Assembly: GCF_025989145.1 (NCBI RefSeq)
Contig: NZ_JAPDNQ010000001.1
Span: 992,001-1,056,000 of the forward strand
Source: Microbacterium sp. SSM24
GTDB lineage: Bacteria > Actinomycetota > Actinomycetes > Actinomycetales > Microbacteriaceae
Direction: 5' to 3'
DNA: 64,000 nt
Shown: piece after piece, positions 44,407-52,544 of the stretch
Numbering within the stretch: the first letter of the stretch is position 1
Layout: each line of letters opens with the position of its first letter
Notes under the pieces: model-generated
The model's database searches: none
The model's input: only the letters and a program-made list of their open reading frames with translations
What the model was told of the DNA's origin: nothing
Position numbers and translations under genes: made by a program

Positions 44407-46465
44407 CTTCGGTTCCGTTCTTGCCCACTACCGCAGGAAGGACGACAGCGTCCAATGCGATGAGTCCGTGTGAGGTGGCACGCAGCGGGTTGATCTCGAC
44501 TTCGGACACCTTCCCGCTCGCCACCAGTCTGCCGATGGTCGCGACGATCTCGCCGAGTGCGCGTCGGTCGATCGGCGGCGCGCCGCGGTGCCCGTCGAAG
44601 AGCTCCGCCGTGGCGAGGTCGTCGATCATGTCGGCGACGGCGGCCGGATGCACGGGCGCGGAGCGGATCGAGACATCACCCAATACCTCCGTGGCGACCC
44701 CGCCCAGGCCGAGCACGACCACGGGACCGAAGACATCGTCGTGTCGGGCGCCGACGACCAGCTCGATCCCGGGCGCAGCCATCTCCTCGACGAGGAACTC
44801 GACCGCTCCCCGCGCCTCCAGGGCGCTCAGTGCTTCATCCATCGCCGTCGCCGAGTCGACGCCGAGCACGACGCCGCCGATGTCACTCTTGTGCATCACG
44901 GTCGCGTCGACGAGTTTGACGGCGACAGGGCGATCCAGCGCGCGGAGGGCCGCCTGGGCCGTGTCCCGGGTGCCGCACCGCGATCGTGCCGGTGTCGGGA
45001 TCCCGAGAGAGTCGAGCAGGTCCTTCGCGCGGACCTCGTCCCACTCGCCGCCCCAGCCACCTTCCGGCTCGGGCAGGGGGACGTGCACAGCGGGCGAGGG
45101 GTCGGCCGTGACCGCCTGCAGGCGAGCATCCTCGACGACGGCGGCGAGCGCCCGCGCGAGTGCGGTCGGCCCCCGCACGATCGCGACCTCGGCATTGCGT
45201 GCGGACTCCCGCGCGAGGCTCACGTCGGCGAGAGTGCCGTCGACGGCGACGATGATCGGCTTCGACGCAGGAGTACCACTCGCGGCCACCGAGCGCGGCA
45301 GATCGACGACCGGCTCGGTGATCGCGTAGACGCCGACGACGTCGATTCCGGGATCACTGCCGACCGCGCCCACGACCTGGGCGAAGGTGTCCCCCGGACG
45401 GCCCGTGTCGACGGGGTTGTCCTGATAGGTCAGCGGTGGGAGGAGCTCGCTCAGTCGTGCGCGCGTGGAGCCGGAGAGCTGCGGTAGACGGGCATGGCCG
45501 TCGAGGAGACCGTCCGCGATGATCAGACCCGGTCCTGCCTGCGCGGTGACGAGGCCGACACCCGAGGAACGGTTCGCGCGAGCTCGGCCTCGAGACAGTC
45601 CGATGGCCGCGGCGACGGCGTGCGACTCGTCGTCCACCATGATCGCGCCGGCCTGCCGCAGGAGGAACCGTGCCGTCCGCCACGACGTCGTGAGGGCCCC
45701 GGTGTGGGATCTCGCGAACTCGGAGACGTCGCTGCGTCCGACGATCAGCGCGACCACCGGCTTGACGGCGGCGAGTTGAGCGACCGCCTCCATGAGCTCC
45801 CTGCCGTCGGGAATCGATTCGACATGGAGGATGACAGCTCGCGTCTGCTCGTGACCGACCAGGTAGCGCAGCACGTCGGGAGCGGTGACGTCCTGACCTG
45901 CGCCCAGCCCGACACCGAGGCTCACACCCGCTCCCTCCTGCTGCAGACCGAACGACAGCACGTGGTTGATGCCGCCGCTGGCGGCGACCACGGCGACAGA
46001 ACCCGGCCCGAACTCGCGCACGCCCGGAACGAAGCTGGCGAACAGGGATGACCCCGGCACGAAGAACCCGGAGGTATTGGGGCCGAGCACGCGGATACCC
46101 GTCTCCGCCACGACACGATCGACATCGTTCGCATAGTCGAGCCCCAGCCCGCCCACCTCCGCGAATCCGCCTGCGCACACGAGCGCCGCCCGGACACCGG
46201 CGTCCGCACTCTCTCGCAGCGCGCTCGCCGTCACCGGGGCCGGCACGCACATCACTGCGAGGTCGATCCCGGAGGAAGCGCCCACGGCGTCGGCCACGGA
46301 TCCAAACATCCCCGGCGCGGGCTTGGCATTGACCAGGCGGACGCCTCCGGGATACGACTCGAGCGACTGGGCCATCGCATGACCCAGCTTGTCCGGACTC
46401 GTCGATGCACCGACGACGACGACTCCTCGCGGCTCGAAGAGCGCGCCAAGATCAGACGACGACAT
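44399..46465 (-). CDS. NDP-forming acyl-CoA synthetase
   Basis: A 688-aa acetate-CoA ligase (ADP-forming) family protein: CoA-binding domain (VVVGASTSPDKLGHA at 15-29), succinyl-CoA-synthetase-like flavodoxin domains (AASGGINHV; SHTGAL with the phospho-His), and a C-terminal ATP-grasp domain (KSDIGGVVLGV). ATG at 46465 overlaps the monooxygenase stop by 14 bp. Why the pathway needs a second CoA ligase is unclear; it may act on salicylate itself or on a ring-cleavage or acyl by-product. Confidence 0.88.
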   Translation of the reverse strand: MSSSDLGALFEPRGVVVVGASTSPDKLGHAMAQSLESYPGGVRLVNAKPAPGMFGSVADAVGASSGIDLAVMCVPAPVTASALRESADAGVRAALVCAGGFAEVGGLGLDYANDVDRVVAETGIRVLGPNTSGFFVPGSSLFASFVPGVREFGPGSVAVVAASGGINHVLSFGLQQEGAGVSLGVGLGAGQDVTAPDVLRYLVGHEQTRAVILHVESIPDGRELMEAVAQLAAVKPVVALIVGRSDVSEFARSHTGALTTSWRTARFLLRQAGAIMVDDESHAVAAAIGLSRGRARANRSSGVGLVTAQAGPGLIIADGLLDGHARLPQLSGSTRARLSELLPPLTYQDNPVDTGRPGDTFAQVVGAVGSDPGIDVVGVYAITEPVVDLPRSVAASGTPASKPIIVAVDGTLADVSLARESARNAEVAIVRGPTALARALAAVVEDARLQAVTADPSPAVHVPLPEPEGGWGGEWDEVRAKDLLDSLGIPTPARSRCGTRDTAQAALRALDRPVAVKLVDATVMHKSDIGGVVLGVDSATAMDEALSALEARGAVEFLVEEMAAPGIELVVGARHDDVFGPVVVLGLGGVATEVLGDVSIRSAPVHPAAVADMIDDLATAELFDGHRGAPPIDRRALGEIVATIGRLVASGKVSEVEINPLRATSHGLIALDAVVLPAVVGKNGTEGD

Positions 46466-48005
46466 CGGCGGCCTCGGTTCGCGCGATCGCGTCAGCCCGA
46501 CCGGAGAGGATCAGGGTTGCCGCACCAGCATCGTCGAGGTCGTCGTCCAAGATGATCGACGGGATGCCGTACTTCAGGCGCGCCCGCTCCGAGACCAGGT
46601 TGCGACTCAACGCGCTGCCACCGACGATGAGCACGGCATCAGCCCCGGGTTCGATCGGCACCGCCGCGGCCAGATGGCTCTCTTGCGGTGCCGTGACCAC
46701 GAGGACGTCCTCACCGATGGTGAGCGCTGAGCCCGCGGTGTCTTCGACCGTCTTCCGTCCGTGATGATCTCGAACCAGCAAGCCTCTCCCCCTGAGCGTT
46801 GCGGCGCCCGCGCGGAGCGGGCTCGTGAGCGGAGGAGCGCCGTGCTCTCTCAGCCAGGAGTCGGTCACGGTGTCGGCGAGACGGGGGTCGCGGCGCCGAA
46901 CCCGCTCGATGTCGATGCTGCGGGAGAAGAAGTGGAAGGCGAAGTCGAGCGGCTTCAGCGCGTCGTAATAGAAGGAGAAGTGCTCCCACCAGCTCAGGCT
47001 CGGTGCCGCGGCCGACTGTATCCGCGCGACGTCCGGCTGCCGCTCGGACTCGTACGAGGTGAACGCCGTGTCGAGGTCGCCGGGCGAGGCTGCGATCGCT
47101 TCGGCGAGGGCGACCGCATCCTCCATCGCCATCTTCGTACCCGAGCCGACCGAGAAGTGGGCCGTGTGGACGGCGTCGCCGAGCAGCGCCACGTTGCCCC
47201 GATGCCAGTGAGCAGTCCGGCGAGTGCGGAAATTGCCCCATCGCGAATTGTTGGCCACCAGCGGGGCGCCGTCGATGTCGTCCGCGAAGAGCGTGCGCAG
47301 ATAGTGCTGCGATACGTCGTCGGACGCGCCCGGCGGCGTGGACATGTCGAACCCGTCGAGCTCTGCGCCGCGCCAGGTCGATTCGTCCGTCTCGACGATG
47401 AACGTGCTCAGCCCCTGGCCGATGGGGTAGGCATGGGCGGCGAAGTTGCCGTGCTCTCCTCGCCGGTGGAGAAACGTCAGGCCGTCGAACTGATGGGTCG
47501 TGCCGAACCAGATGAACTTGGCGTCCGCGGTCTCGATCTCGGAGTGAAGATGAGCGGCGAGGTCCTCACGGATGCGGGAGTTCGCTCCATCAGCCGCGAC
47601 GACGACATCGAATGTCGAACGGAGTTCGTCGAGCGGAGGAGCCTCCTCCCCGAAGCGCATCTCGACTCCGGCGTCGGCGCACGCCTCCTGGAGGAAACGG
47701 AGGAGCACGCGCCGATGGATCGCCGCCATGCCGTTCCCCGCGAACGTGAAGCTCTCGCCTCGGAGCCGCACGCTGATCGACTCCCAATGAACGCCCTCGC
47801 GCTCGAGCGCTGTATGAAGGACCGGATCCGCCTCATCGATCTTCTGCAGCGTGCGGTCCGAGAACACGACCCCGAAGCCGAACGCATCCGTCGGCTGGTT
47901 TCGCTCGAACAACACGACCTCGATGTCGGGCCGAGCGCGCTTGAGCAGGGTGGAGAAGAACAGCCCGCCGGGTCCGCCACCGACGCAGGCAACACGAATC
48001 GTCAT
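46452..48005 (-). CDS. sdgC: Salicylyl-CoA 5-hydroxylase (FAD monooxygenase)
   Basis: A 517-aa flavin monooxygenase. FAD site CVGGGPGGLFFSTLL at residues 7-21, FERN, a DG motif (VVAADGANSRIR), and LLGDAVHTAHFSVGSGTKMAMEDA with the GD motif. The overall pattern is that of the N-terminal half of 2-aminobenzoyl-CoA monooxygenase and of SdgC, which hydroxylates salicylyl-CoA to gentisyl-CoA with NADH and O2; gentisyl-CoA then falls apart to gentisate. A C-terminal ~110-residue tail follows the core. First gene of the CoA-ligase operon. Confidence 0.88.
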   Translation of the reverse strand: MTIRVACVGGGPGGLFFSTLLKRARPDIEVVLFERNQPTDAFGFGVVFSDRTLQKIDEADPVLHTALEREGVHWESISVRLRGESFTFAGNGMAAIHRRVLLRFLQEACADAGVEMRFGEEAPPLDELRSTFDVVVAADGANSRIREDLAAHLHSEIETADAKFIWFGTTHQFDGLTFLHRRGEHGNFAAHAYPIGQGLSTFIVETDESTWRGAELDGFDMSTPPGASDDVSQHYLRTLFADDIDGAPLVANNSRWGNFRTRRTAHWHRGNVALLGDAVHTAHFSVGSGTKMAMEDAVALAEAIAASPGDLDTAFTSYESERQPDVARIQSAAAPSLSWWEHFSFYYDALKPLDFAFHFFSRSIDIERVRRRDPRLADTVTDSWLREHGAPPLTSPLRAGAATLRGRGLLVRDHHGRKTVEDTAGSALTIGEDVLVVTAPQESHLAAAVPIEPGADAVLIVGGSALSRNLVSERARLKYGIPSIILDDDLDDAGAATLILSGRADAIARTEAADVVV

Positions 48006-48009
48006 TGAT

Positions 48010-48031
48010 TATCCGTCCTGTATATCCGTCC
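48010..48031. repeat. Direct repeat TATCCGTCC before the hydroxylase gene
   Basis: TATCCGTCC at 48010-48018 and again at 48023-48031, 13 bp apart, directly upstream of the hydroxylase start at 48005. Could be an operator or overlap the ribosome site. The 78-bp gap also carries an AT-rich stretch around 48066-48075 that may hold a promoter. Confidence 0.35.
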
Positions 48032-48083
48032 ATCATGCAACAGAATGTGGTCGAACATCAAGAACTTGTTATACAAAGACGGA

Positions 48084-48674
48084 CTACTGCCCGGTGCGCG
48101 CCGTAGCGAGCGAGGACGCGACAGCGCGCGCGTGCAGCATAACGGAACCACGCCGGCGACCGTCATCGAGGTCGCCGTCCGCAATGACGCGGGAGAGATT
48201 CGGCATCACATGCCAGGCGTGGCACAGTGTCACGATCGTGACGAAGAGTTCCTGCGCAGCCCCTCGCTCCACACCCGGCAGCGCGGACATGATCTCGTCG
48301 ACAACGCGTGTTGCGCGCCGCGAACGCTCCGCGAGCGCGACGATCTCCGTCCCTTCGAGGCCCTCCCACGCCACCAGCCTCGCGAGATCCGGGTCGGCCG
48401 CGATCGCGTCGAAGTATCGACCCGCGAAGTCTCCGACGCCCGCCGCGCCCACCCCGCTCACGGAGACGGCGTCGAGTGCGGCGTCGAGTCGCTGTGCGAG
48501 AACGGTCTCGAACAGCACGGCCTTGCTGCCGAAGTACGAGTAGATCCGTTCGCGATTCACACCCGCACGGCGGGAGATCTCTTCGATCCTCGCGCCCGCG
48601 GGCCCATGCGCGGCGAACTCGGCCGACGCCGCATCCAACAGCAGTCGACGCGTCCGCTCCGTATCCCACGCCAC
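48084..48674 (-). CDS. TetR-family repressor
   Basis: A 196-aa TetR regulator with IEEISRRAGVNRERIYSYFGSKAVLF at about residues 27-52. The GTG at 48674 is chosen because the longer frame from the TTG at 48725 would begin inside a perfect operator-like inverted repeat (48718-48741). No clear Shine-Dalgarno, so a short-leader or leaderless mRNA is likely. Divergent from the small membrane protein, second aryl-alcohol dehydrogenase and isochorismatase-like genes. Confidence 0.85.
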   Translation of the reverse strand: MAWDTERTRRLLLDAASAEFAAHGPAGARIEEISRRAGVNRERIYSYFGSKAVLFETVLAQRLDAALDAVSVSGVGAAGVGDFAGRYFDAIAADPDLARLVAWEGLEGTEIVALAERSRRATRVVDEIMSALPGVERGAAQELFVTIVTLCHAWHVMPNLSRVIADGDLDDGRRRGSVMLHARAVASSLATARTGQ

Positions 48675-48717
48675 GTCGCGATGGTAGCGACTGCGCGGAC
48701 TCGATGTCGGGAATAGA

Positions 48718-48741
48718 ATCTCCAACTGAACGATTGGAGAT
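48718..48741. promoter_or_regulatory. TetR operator, perfect inverted repeat
   Basis: ATCTCCAA (48718-48725), 8-base spacer, TTGGAGAT (48734-48741): perfect 8-bp arms. It lies between the TetR gene and the small membrane protein gene, whose Shine-Dalgarno GGAGA is part of the right arm. Confidence 0.72.
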
Positions 48742-48744
48742 CGT

Positions 48745-49074
48745 ATGGAGCATGACGGACGAGCCTTCGCGGCCGATGAGACGGACTCGCAACATCATCG
48801 GCCGGCGGGGGTGGCGTCGGTGCATGTCCGCGCCGTCGTCACCTGGTGCGCCATCTTTCCGCTGGTCGCTGCCGGGATGTCGATCATGGCGTGGGCAGCG
48901 CACGACTGGAACCCCCTGCTGCGGGCGCTCATCCTGACCGCGGTCGTCGTCCCCCTGGCGGTCTATGTCCTCGTGCCGCAGCTGCTACGCGCATACACCA
49001 CCCTCATCCGAGGGCGAGGCTCGCGCGCCGGCCGCGCGCGGCGAGCACGCCGCTCCTCTCGTCCCACAGCCTGA
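48745..49074 (+). CDS. Small membrane protein with two transmembrane segments
   Basis: A 109-aa protein of unknown function. Polar N-terminus of about 28 residues, transmembrane helices at about 30-50 (VTWCAIFPLVAAGMSIMAW) and 60-82 (LILTAVVVPLAVYVLVPQLL), and an Arg-rich tail (RGRGSRAGRARRARR). ATG at 48745 has GGAGA 5 bases upstream, inside the TetR operator. I do not recognise a family; similar small proteins often sit beside TetR genes in actinobacteria. Confidence 0.7.
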   Translation: MEHDGRAFAADETDSQHHRPAGVASVHVRAVVTWCAIFPLVAAGMSIMAWAAHDWNPLLRALILTAVVVPLAVYVLVPQLLRAYTTLIRGRGSRAGRARRARRSSRPTA

Positions 49075-49104
49075 TTCCGTCCGATTTCCCAGGGAGGCAC
49101 ACCC

Positions 49105-50205
49105 ATGCAGATCACCGCTGCCGTCGCTCGCGAGCACGGCGCACCATTCACCATCGAACAGCTCGAGCTGGACGACCTCCGCGACAACGAGGTCCGCGTC
49201 CGGCTCGTGGCGACCGGCATCTGTCATACCGACGCGATCGTGCGCGACGGGATGTACCCCACGCCGCTGCCAGCGGTACTCGGACACGAGGGCGCAGGCG
49301 TGGTGGAGGCGATCGGTGCGTCGGTGACCTCGGTCGCGCCCGGTGATCACGTCGTCCTCGCCGCCGCATACTGCGGCCACTGCCGGCGGTGCCGCAACGG
49401 CGAGATGGCGTACTGCGAGAACCTGTTCGCCGCGGACTTCGGCGGCCGGCGCAATGACGGCACCTCCGCCCTGAGCAAGTCCGGCGAGGTCATCGCGTCG
49501 CACTTCTTCGGGCAGTCGTCGTTCGCAACCTTCGCGAACGTGGTCGAAGAGTCTGTCGTTCGAGTGGACCCCACCGTTCCGCTCGAGCACCTCGGCCCTC
49601 TCGGGTGCGGCATCAACACGGGCGCGGGCACGGTGCTCAACGAGCTCCGCCCCGCGATCGGCAGCTCGCTCGCGGTGTTCGGCACCGGGGCTGTCGGCAG
49701 TGCCGCAGTCATGGCCGCGCGTGTGGCGCACTGCGCCATCATCGTCGCGGTGGACATCCACGATTCTCGCCTCGAGCTCGCGCTGGAACTGGGGGCCACC
49801 CACACGATCAACTCGCTCACCGAGGACGTGGAGGCGCGCCTCCTGGAGATCACCAACGATGCCGGGGTCGACTACGTCGTCGACACCACCGGGCGTCCGG
49901 AGCTTCTCCGGCACGCAGCGGATGCGATAGCGGTGCGCGGCACCATCGCCCTCGTCGGGGCAGCCCGCCCCGGCACCGAGGTCGCATTCGAGATCGGCGC
50001 GTCGCTGGTGCGCGGATGGACGTTCAAGACCGTCGTTCAGGGAAGCTCCGTTCCCCAGGTGTTCATCCCCCAGCTCATCGAGCTCTGGAAGGCGGGCCAG
50101 TTCCCCTTTGAGCGGCTCGTCTCCAACTACTCGCTCAGCGAGATCAATCAAGGTTTCGCCGACTCCAAGGACGGCGTCACCGTCAAGCCGGTCATCGTCT
50201 TCTGA
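49105..50205 (+). CDS. Zinc-dependent aryl-alcohol dehydrogenase (copy 2)
   Basis: A 366-aa paralogue of the enzyme at 39202-40308, with the same zinc ligands (CHTDA, GHEGAG, CGHCRRC...YC), the HFFGQSSFATFANVVEESVVR block and the identical VQGSSVPQVFIP near the C-terminus. GGGAGG precedes the ATG. Controlled by a different regulator from copy 1 (TetR operator at 48718), which suggests a different substrate or inducer. Confidence 0.9.
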   Translation: MQITAAVAREHGAPFTIEQLELDDLRDNEVRVRLVATGICHTDAIVRDGMYPTPLPAVLGHEGAGVVEAIGASVTSVAPGDHVVLAAAYCGHCRRCRNGEMAYCENLFAADFGGRRNDGTSALSKSGEVIASHFFGQSSFATFANVVEESVVRVDPTVPLEHLGPLGCGINTGAGTVLNELRPAIGSSLAVFGTGAVGSAAVMAARVAHCAIIVAVDIHDSRLELALELGATHTINSLTEDVEARLLEITNDAGVDYVVDTTGRPELLRHAADAIAVRGTIALVGAARPGTEVAFEIGASLVRGWTFKTVVQGSSVPQVFIPQLIELWKAGQFPFERLVSNYSLSEINQGFADSKDGVTVKPVIVF

Positions 50206-50235
50206 CGAACAGGCGAAAGCAGAACAGGGAACACC

Positions 50236-50889
50236 ATGCCGACAGCATCCATTCGATCGACCACCGCCGTCCTGGTGATCGACATGCAGAACGACAACCT
50301 TCACCACGACGGAGCGTTCGCGTCGTCGGGCGCTGCCCAGCATGCGATCGATCAGAACGTGGTCGCGAACGTCCGCGCGGTTCTGGCCGCCGCGCGGGCG
50401 GCAGGCGCTCCGATCTTCCACAACCGCATCGTCTCGTACCCCGAGCCTGCGGGTGTCGGGGGATCGAACGCGCCCATCTTCCGCATGATCGGCCCGGAGA
50501 GCCTGCGCTTCGGGACCTGGGGCGCCGAGATCGTCGACGGGCTGGACCTTCGCGAGGACGAGATCGTTCTCGATCGAGTGCGCATGAGCGCCTTCCACGG
50601 CAGCGCTCTCGACGTGATGCTGCGCAATCTCGGGGTCACGGACGTGATCATCGTGGGCGTATGGACCAACATGGCCGTCGAGCACACGGCGCGCGACGCC
50701 GCCGACTTCGGGTATGCAGTGACGGTGGTCTCGGATGCCACCTCCAGCATCAACGCGGATTGGCAGCGGGTCGCACTCGGCTATGCACTGACGAACATCG
50801 CCACGATCGCCACGACCGAGGCGACGGTCGCCATGCTGTCCGAGGTGGCCGCAGACGGCTCATCTGCCGCTGAGGGCACCTGGGCGTAG
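50236..50889 (+). CDS. Isochorismatase-fold protein with altered active site
   Basis: A 217-aa cysteine-hydrolase/isochorismatase superfamily protein. Asp16 (VLVIDMQND) is kept, but the usual Lys is Arg114 (LDRVRMSAF) and the nucleophile Cys of the TNxCVExTAR motif is Ala147 (TNMAVEHTAR). Either it uses the metal-free isochorismatase-like mechanism, which needs no Cys, or it is not a hydrolase. 30 bp after the dehydrogenase, so the two form an operon. Confidence 0.82.
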   Translation: MPTASIRSTTAVLVIDMQNDNLHHDGAFASSGAAQHAIDQNVVANVRAVLAAARAAGAPIFHNRIVSYPEPAGVGGSNAPIFRMIGPESLRFGTWGAEIVDGLDLREDEIVLDRVRMSAFHGSALDVMLRNLGVTDVIIVGVWTNMAVEHTARDAADFGYAVTVVSDATSSINADWQRVALGYALTNIATIATTEATVAMLSEVAADGSSAAEGTWA

Positions 50890-50919
50890 GCGCACCTGGC
50901 TGCCGGGAGCACGCACGTG

Positions 50920-51717
50920 TCAGGCGGCGAGGAATCCGATCAGGTCGTCGTTGAACTCCCGATGCTCGTTCCAGTGGGGACAGTGACCGCTGCTCGGGTA
51001 GATGCTCAGCGTGCCGTGGCGGGCGCTGTCGGCGAACCAGTGCATGCTCTCGACCGGGAAGGACGGGGAGAGCGCACCTGTCACCACCCAGGTGGGAACG
51101 TCGAGCAAAGTGACGGCGTCCCGCCAATCGGAGACGAAATGGTCGAGGGCGAGTCGACGCAGGGGCTCCTCGGTGAAGCTCTGGAATGCGCCCGCAGCGC
51201 TCACCATCTCAGCGACCTCTGCCGGCATCGCGGGCTCTCGGCCCGGGTCGCCCCACGGCGTCCGCCCGGCAAGCTGATCCTCCAGCGCCTCCCACCTGAC
51301 CTCGCGAACGCCCCACTCCCACGATGCGTCGTTGACGATGCGCGGCGTCTGATCGATTGCGACGAAATGCGAGAGCCGACGCGTGCCCGCGAGGCTGACG
51401 TACGCCAGGGCAACCGACACGCCGAGGGAGTGTCCGATGAGCGCGACCTCGGTGAGGTTCTCCGCATCCATCAGCTCGGACAGATCCTGACCAAGGCGCG
51501 ACACCCGATGCCCGAACGCGGGCCGGTCCGACTCGCCGTGCAGCCGCAGGTCCGGAATGATGACGCGGAAGCCGGCGTCCACCAGGGGCTGCCGCTGGAA
51601 CTCCCAGTGCGCGCGATTGCACCCGAGGCCGTGCACGAGGACAACCGTGCGGCCGGCGCCCTCGTCGAGGTAGCGCAGCACCGCGCCGTCCGTCGTGGTG
51701 AATGACTTCTCTGTCAT
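50920..51717 (-). CDS. Alpha/beta hydrolase (operator-linked)
   Basis: A 265-aa alpha/beta hydrolase: VLVHGLGCNRAHW (oxyanion loop), nucleophile elbow IGHSLG, Asp in LDVPTWVVTGALSPSF region and C-terminal His in SSGHCPHW. ATG at 51717 has GGGAG upstream. Divergent from a TetR gene, with the shared 25-bp operator in between, so it belongs to the same regulon as the oligomer importer. Likely an esterase or lactonase. Confidence 0.88.
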   Translation of the reverse strand: MTEKSFTTTDGAVLRYLDEGAGRTVVLVHGLGCNRAHWEFQRQPLVDAGFRVIIPDLRLHGESDRPAFGHRVSRLGQDLSELMDAENLTEVALIGHSLGVSVALAYVSLAGTRRLSHFVAIDQTPRIVNDASWEWGVREVRWEALEDQLAGRTPWGDPGREPAMPAEVAEMVSAAGAFQSFTEEPLRRLALDHFVSDWRDAVTLLDVPTWVVTGALSPSFPVESMHWFADSARHGTLSIYPSSGHCPHWNEHREFNDDLIGFLAA

Positions 51718-51779
51718 GTCATCTCCCTCATGTCCTCGACGACCGTGTCCCGATGCGGCCTTCGGCCGGGCCTCGACGG

Positions 51780-51815
51780 AGGCTAGCATCAATTTCAACC
51801 AAGTGGTAGATTTTC
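51780..51815 (-). promoter_or_regulatory. Operator site A plus -10 box
   Basis: The 25-bp element at 51791-51815 has core TCAACCAAGTGGTAGA (quasi-palindrome) followed by TTTTC. On the minus strand TAGCCT (complement of 51780-51785), 5 bp away, is the predicted -10 of the hydrolase gene, so the element covers its -35 zone. The TetR start at 51820 is only 4 bp from the other end. The same element recurs at 56347-56371 and 63433-63487. Confidence 0.7.
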
Positions 51816-51819
51816 AAGG

Positions 51820-52530
51820 ATGTCTCTGGCGGCTGAAGGAGCGGAAGACCCAGCCGGGGCCCCGCGAGGGGTCGACGGCGGGCGGGCCCCCGCACGCGAG
51901 GGGCGTGCCCGCGGGCCGTATCGGAAGACAGCCGGCACACGCGAAGCGATCCTGAACGCGGCCCTGGAGGTGTTCGCGGAGTCGGGGTTCCACTCCGGCT
52001 CGCTTCGCGACGTGGCACGTAGGGTCGGGATGAGCAACGCGGGCGTGCTCCACCATTTCGCCGACAAAGGCGCGCTCCTCGAAGCGATGCTCGAACAGCG
52101 CGACAACGGCGACGCGGACACGCTCCGAGGGCTGAGCGCGGATGGTCGGACGGCGTTGGCGGCACTCGTGCAGCTCGCTGCGACGAACGCCCGCAAGCGC
52201 GAGATCGTCAAGCTGTTCTCGATCCTGTCGACCGAGGCGACGTCGGTCGACCACCCTGCCCACAGCCACTTCATCCACCGCTACGCACAGACCAGAGCTT
52301 TCGTACGGGACGCCTTCGAGACACTCGCGGCGCAGGGCCACCTCGCGCCGGGCATCAGTCCCGCTTCGGCTGCCATCGGCACGCTCGCGATGATGGACGG
52401 GCTCCAAGTCCAATGGCTCCTCGACCCGAGCACGGTCGAGATGCCCGAAGAGCTCGCCACCTACCTTCAGACGATCACCGACGTCGACCTGACGGATGTC
52501 CGTCGCACCGGCAGCGTCGCGCCCTCCTGA
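51820..52530 (+). CDS. TetR-family regulator 1
   Basis: A 236-aa TetR regulator. After a ~30-residue low-complexity N-terminus comes ARGPYRKTAGTREAIL and the helix-turn-helix GSLRDVARRVGMSNAGVLHHFADK. Closely related to the TetR at 56440 over the whole length, with almost the same recognition helix. ATG at 51820 follows AAGG. Autoregulation through site A is likely. Confidence 0.88.
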   Translation: MSLAAEGAEDPAGAPRGVDGGRAPAREGRARGPYRKTAGTREAILNAALEVFAESGFHSGSLRDVARRVGMSNAGVLHHFADKGALLEAMLEQRDNGDADTLRGLSADGRTALAALVQLAATNARKREIVKLFSILSTEATSVDHPAHSHFIHRYAQTRAFVRDAFETLAAQGHLAPGISPASAAIGTLAMMDGLQVQWLLDPSTVEMPEELATYLQTITDVDLTDVRRTGSVAPS

Positions 52531-52544
52531 CGGAAGGCGTCGTC

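Noticed and set aside
48675-48725. Upstream TTG start for the TetR gene
   Set aside because: It would put the N-terminus inside a perfect inverted repeat, and the extra residues do not look like TetR.
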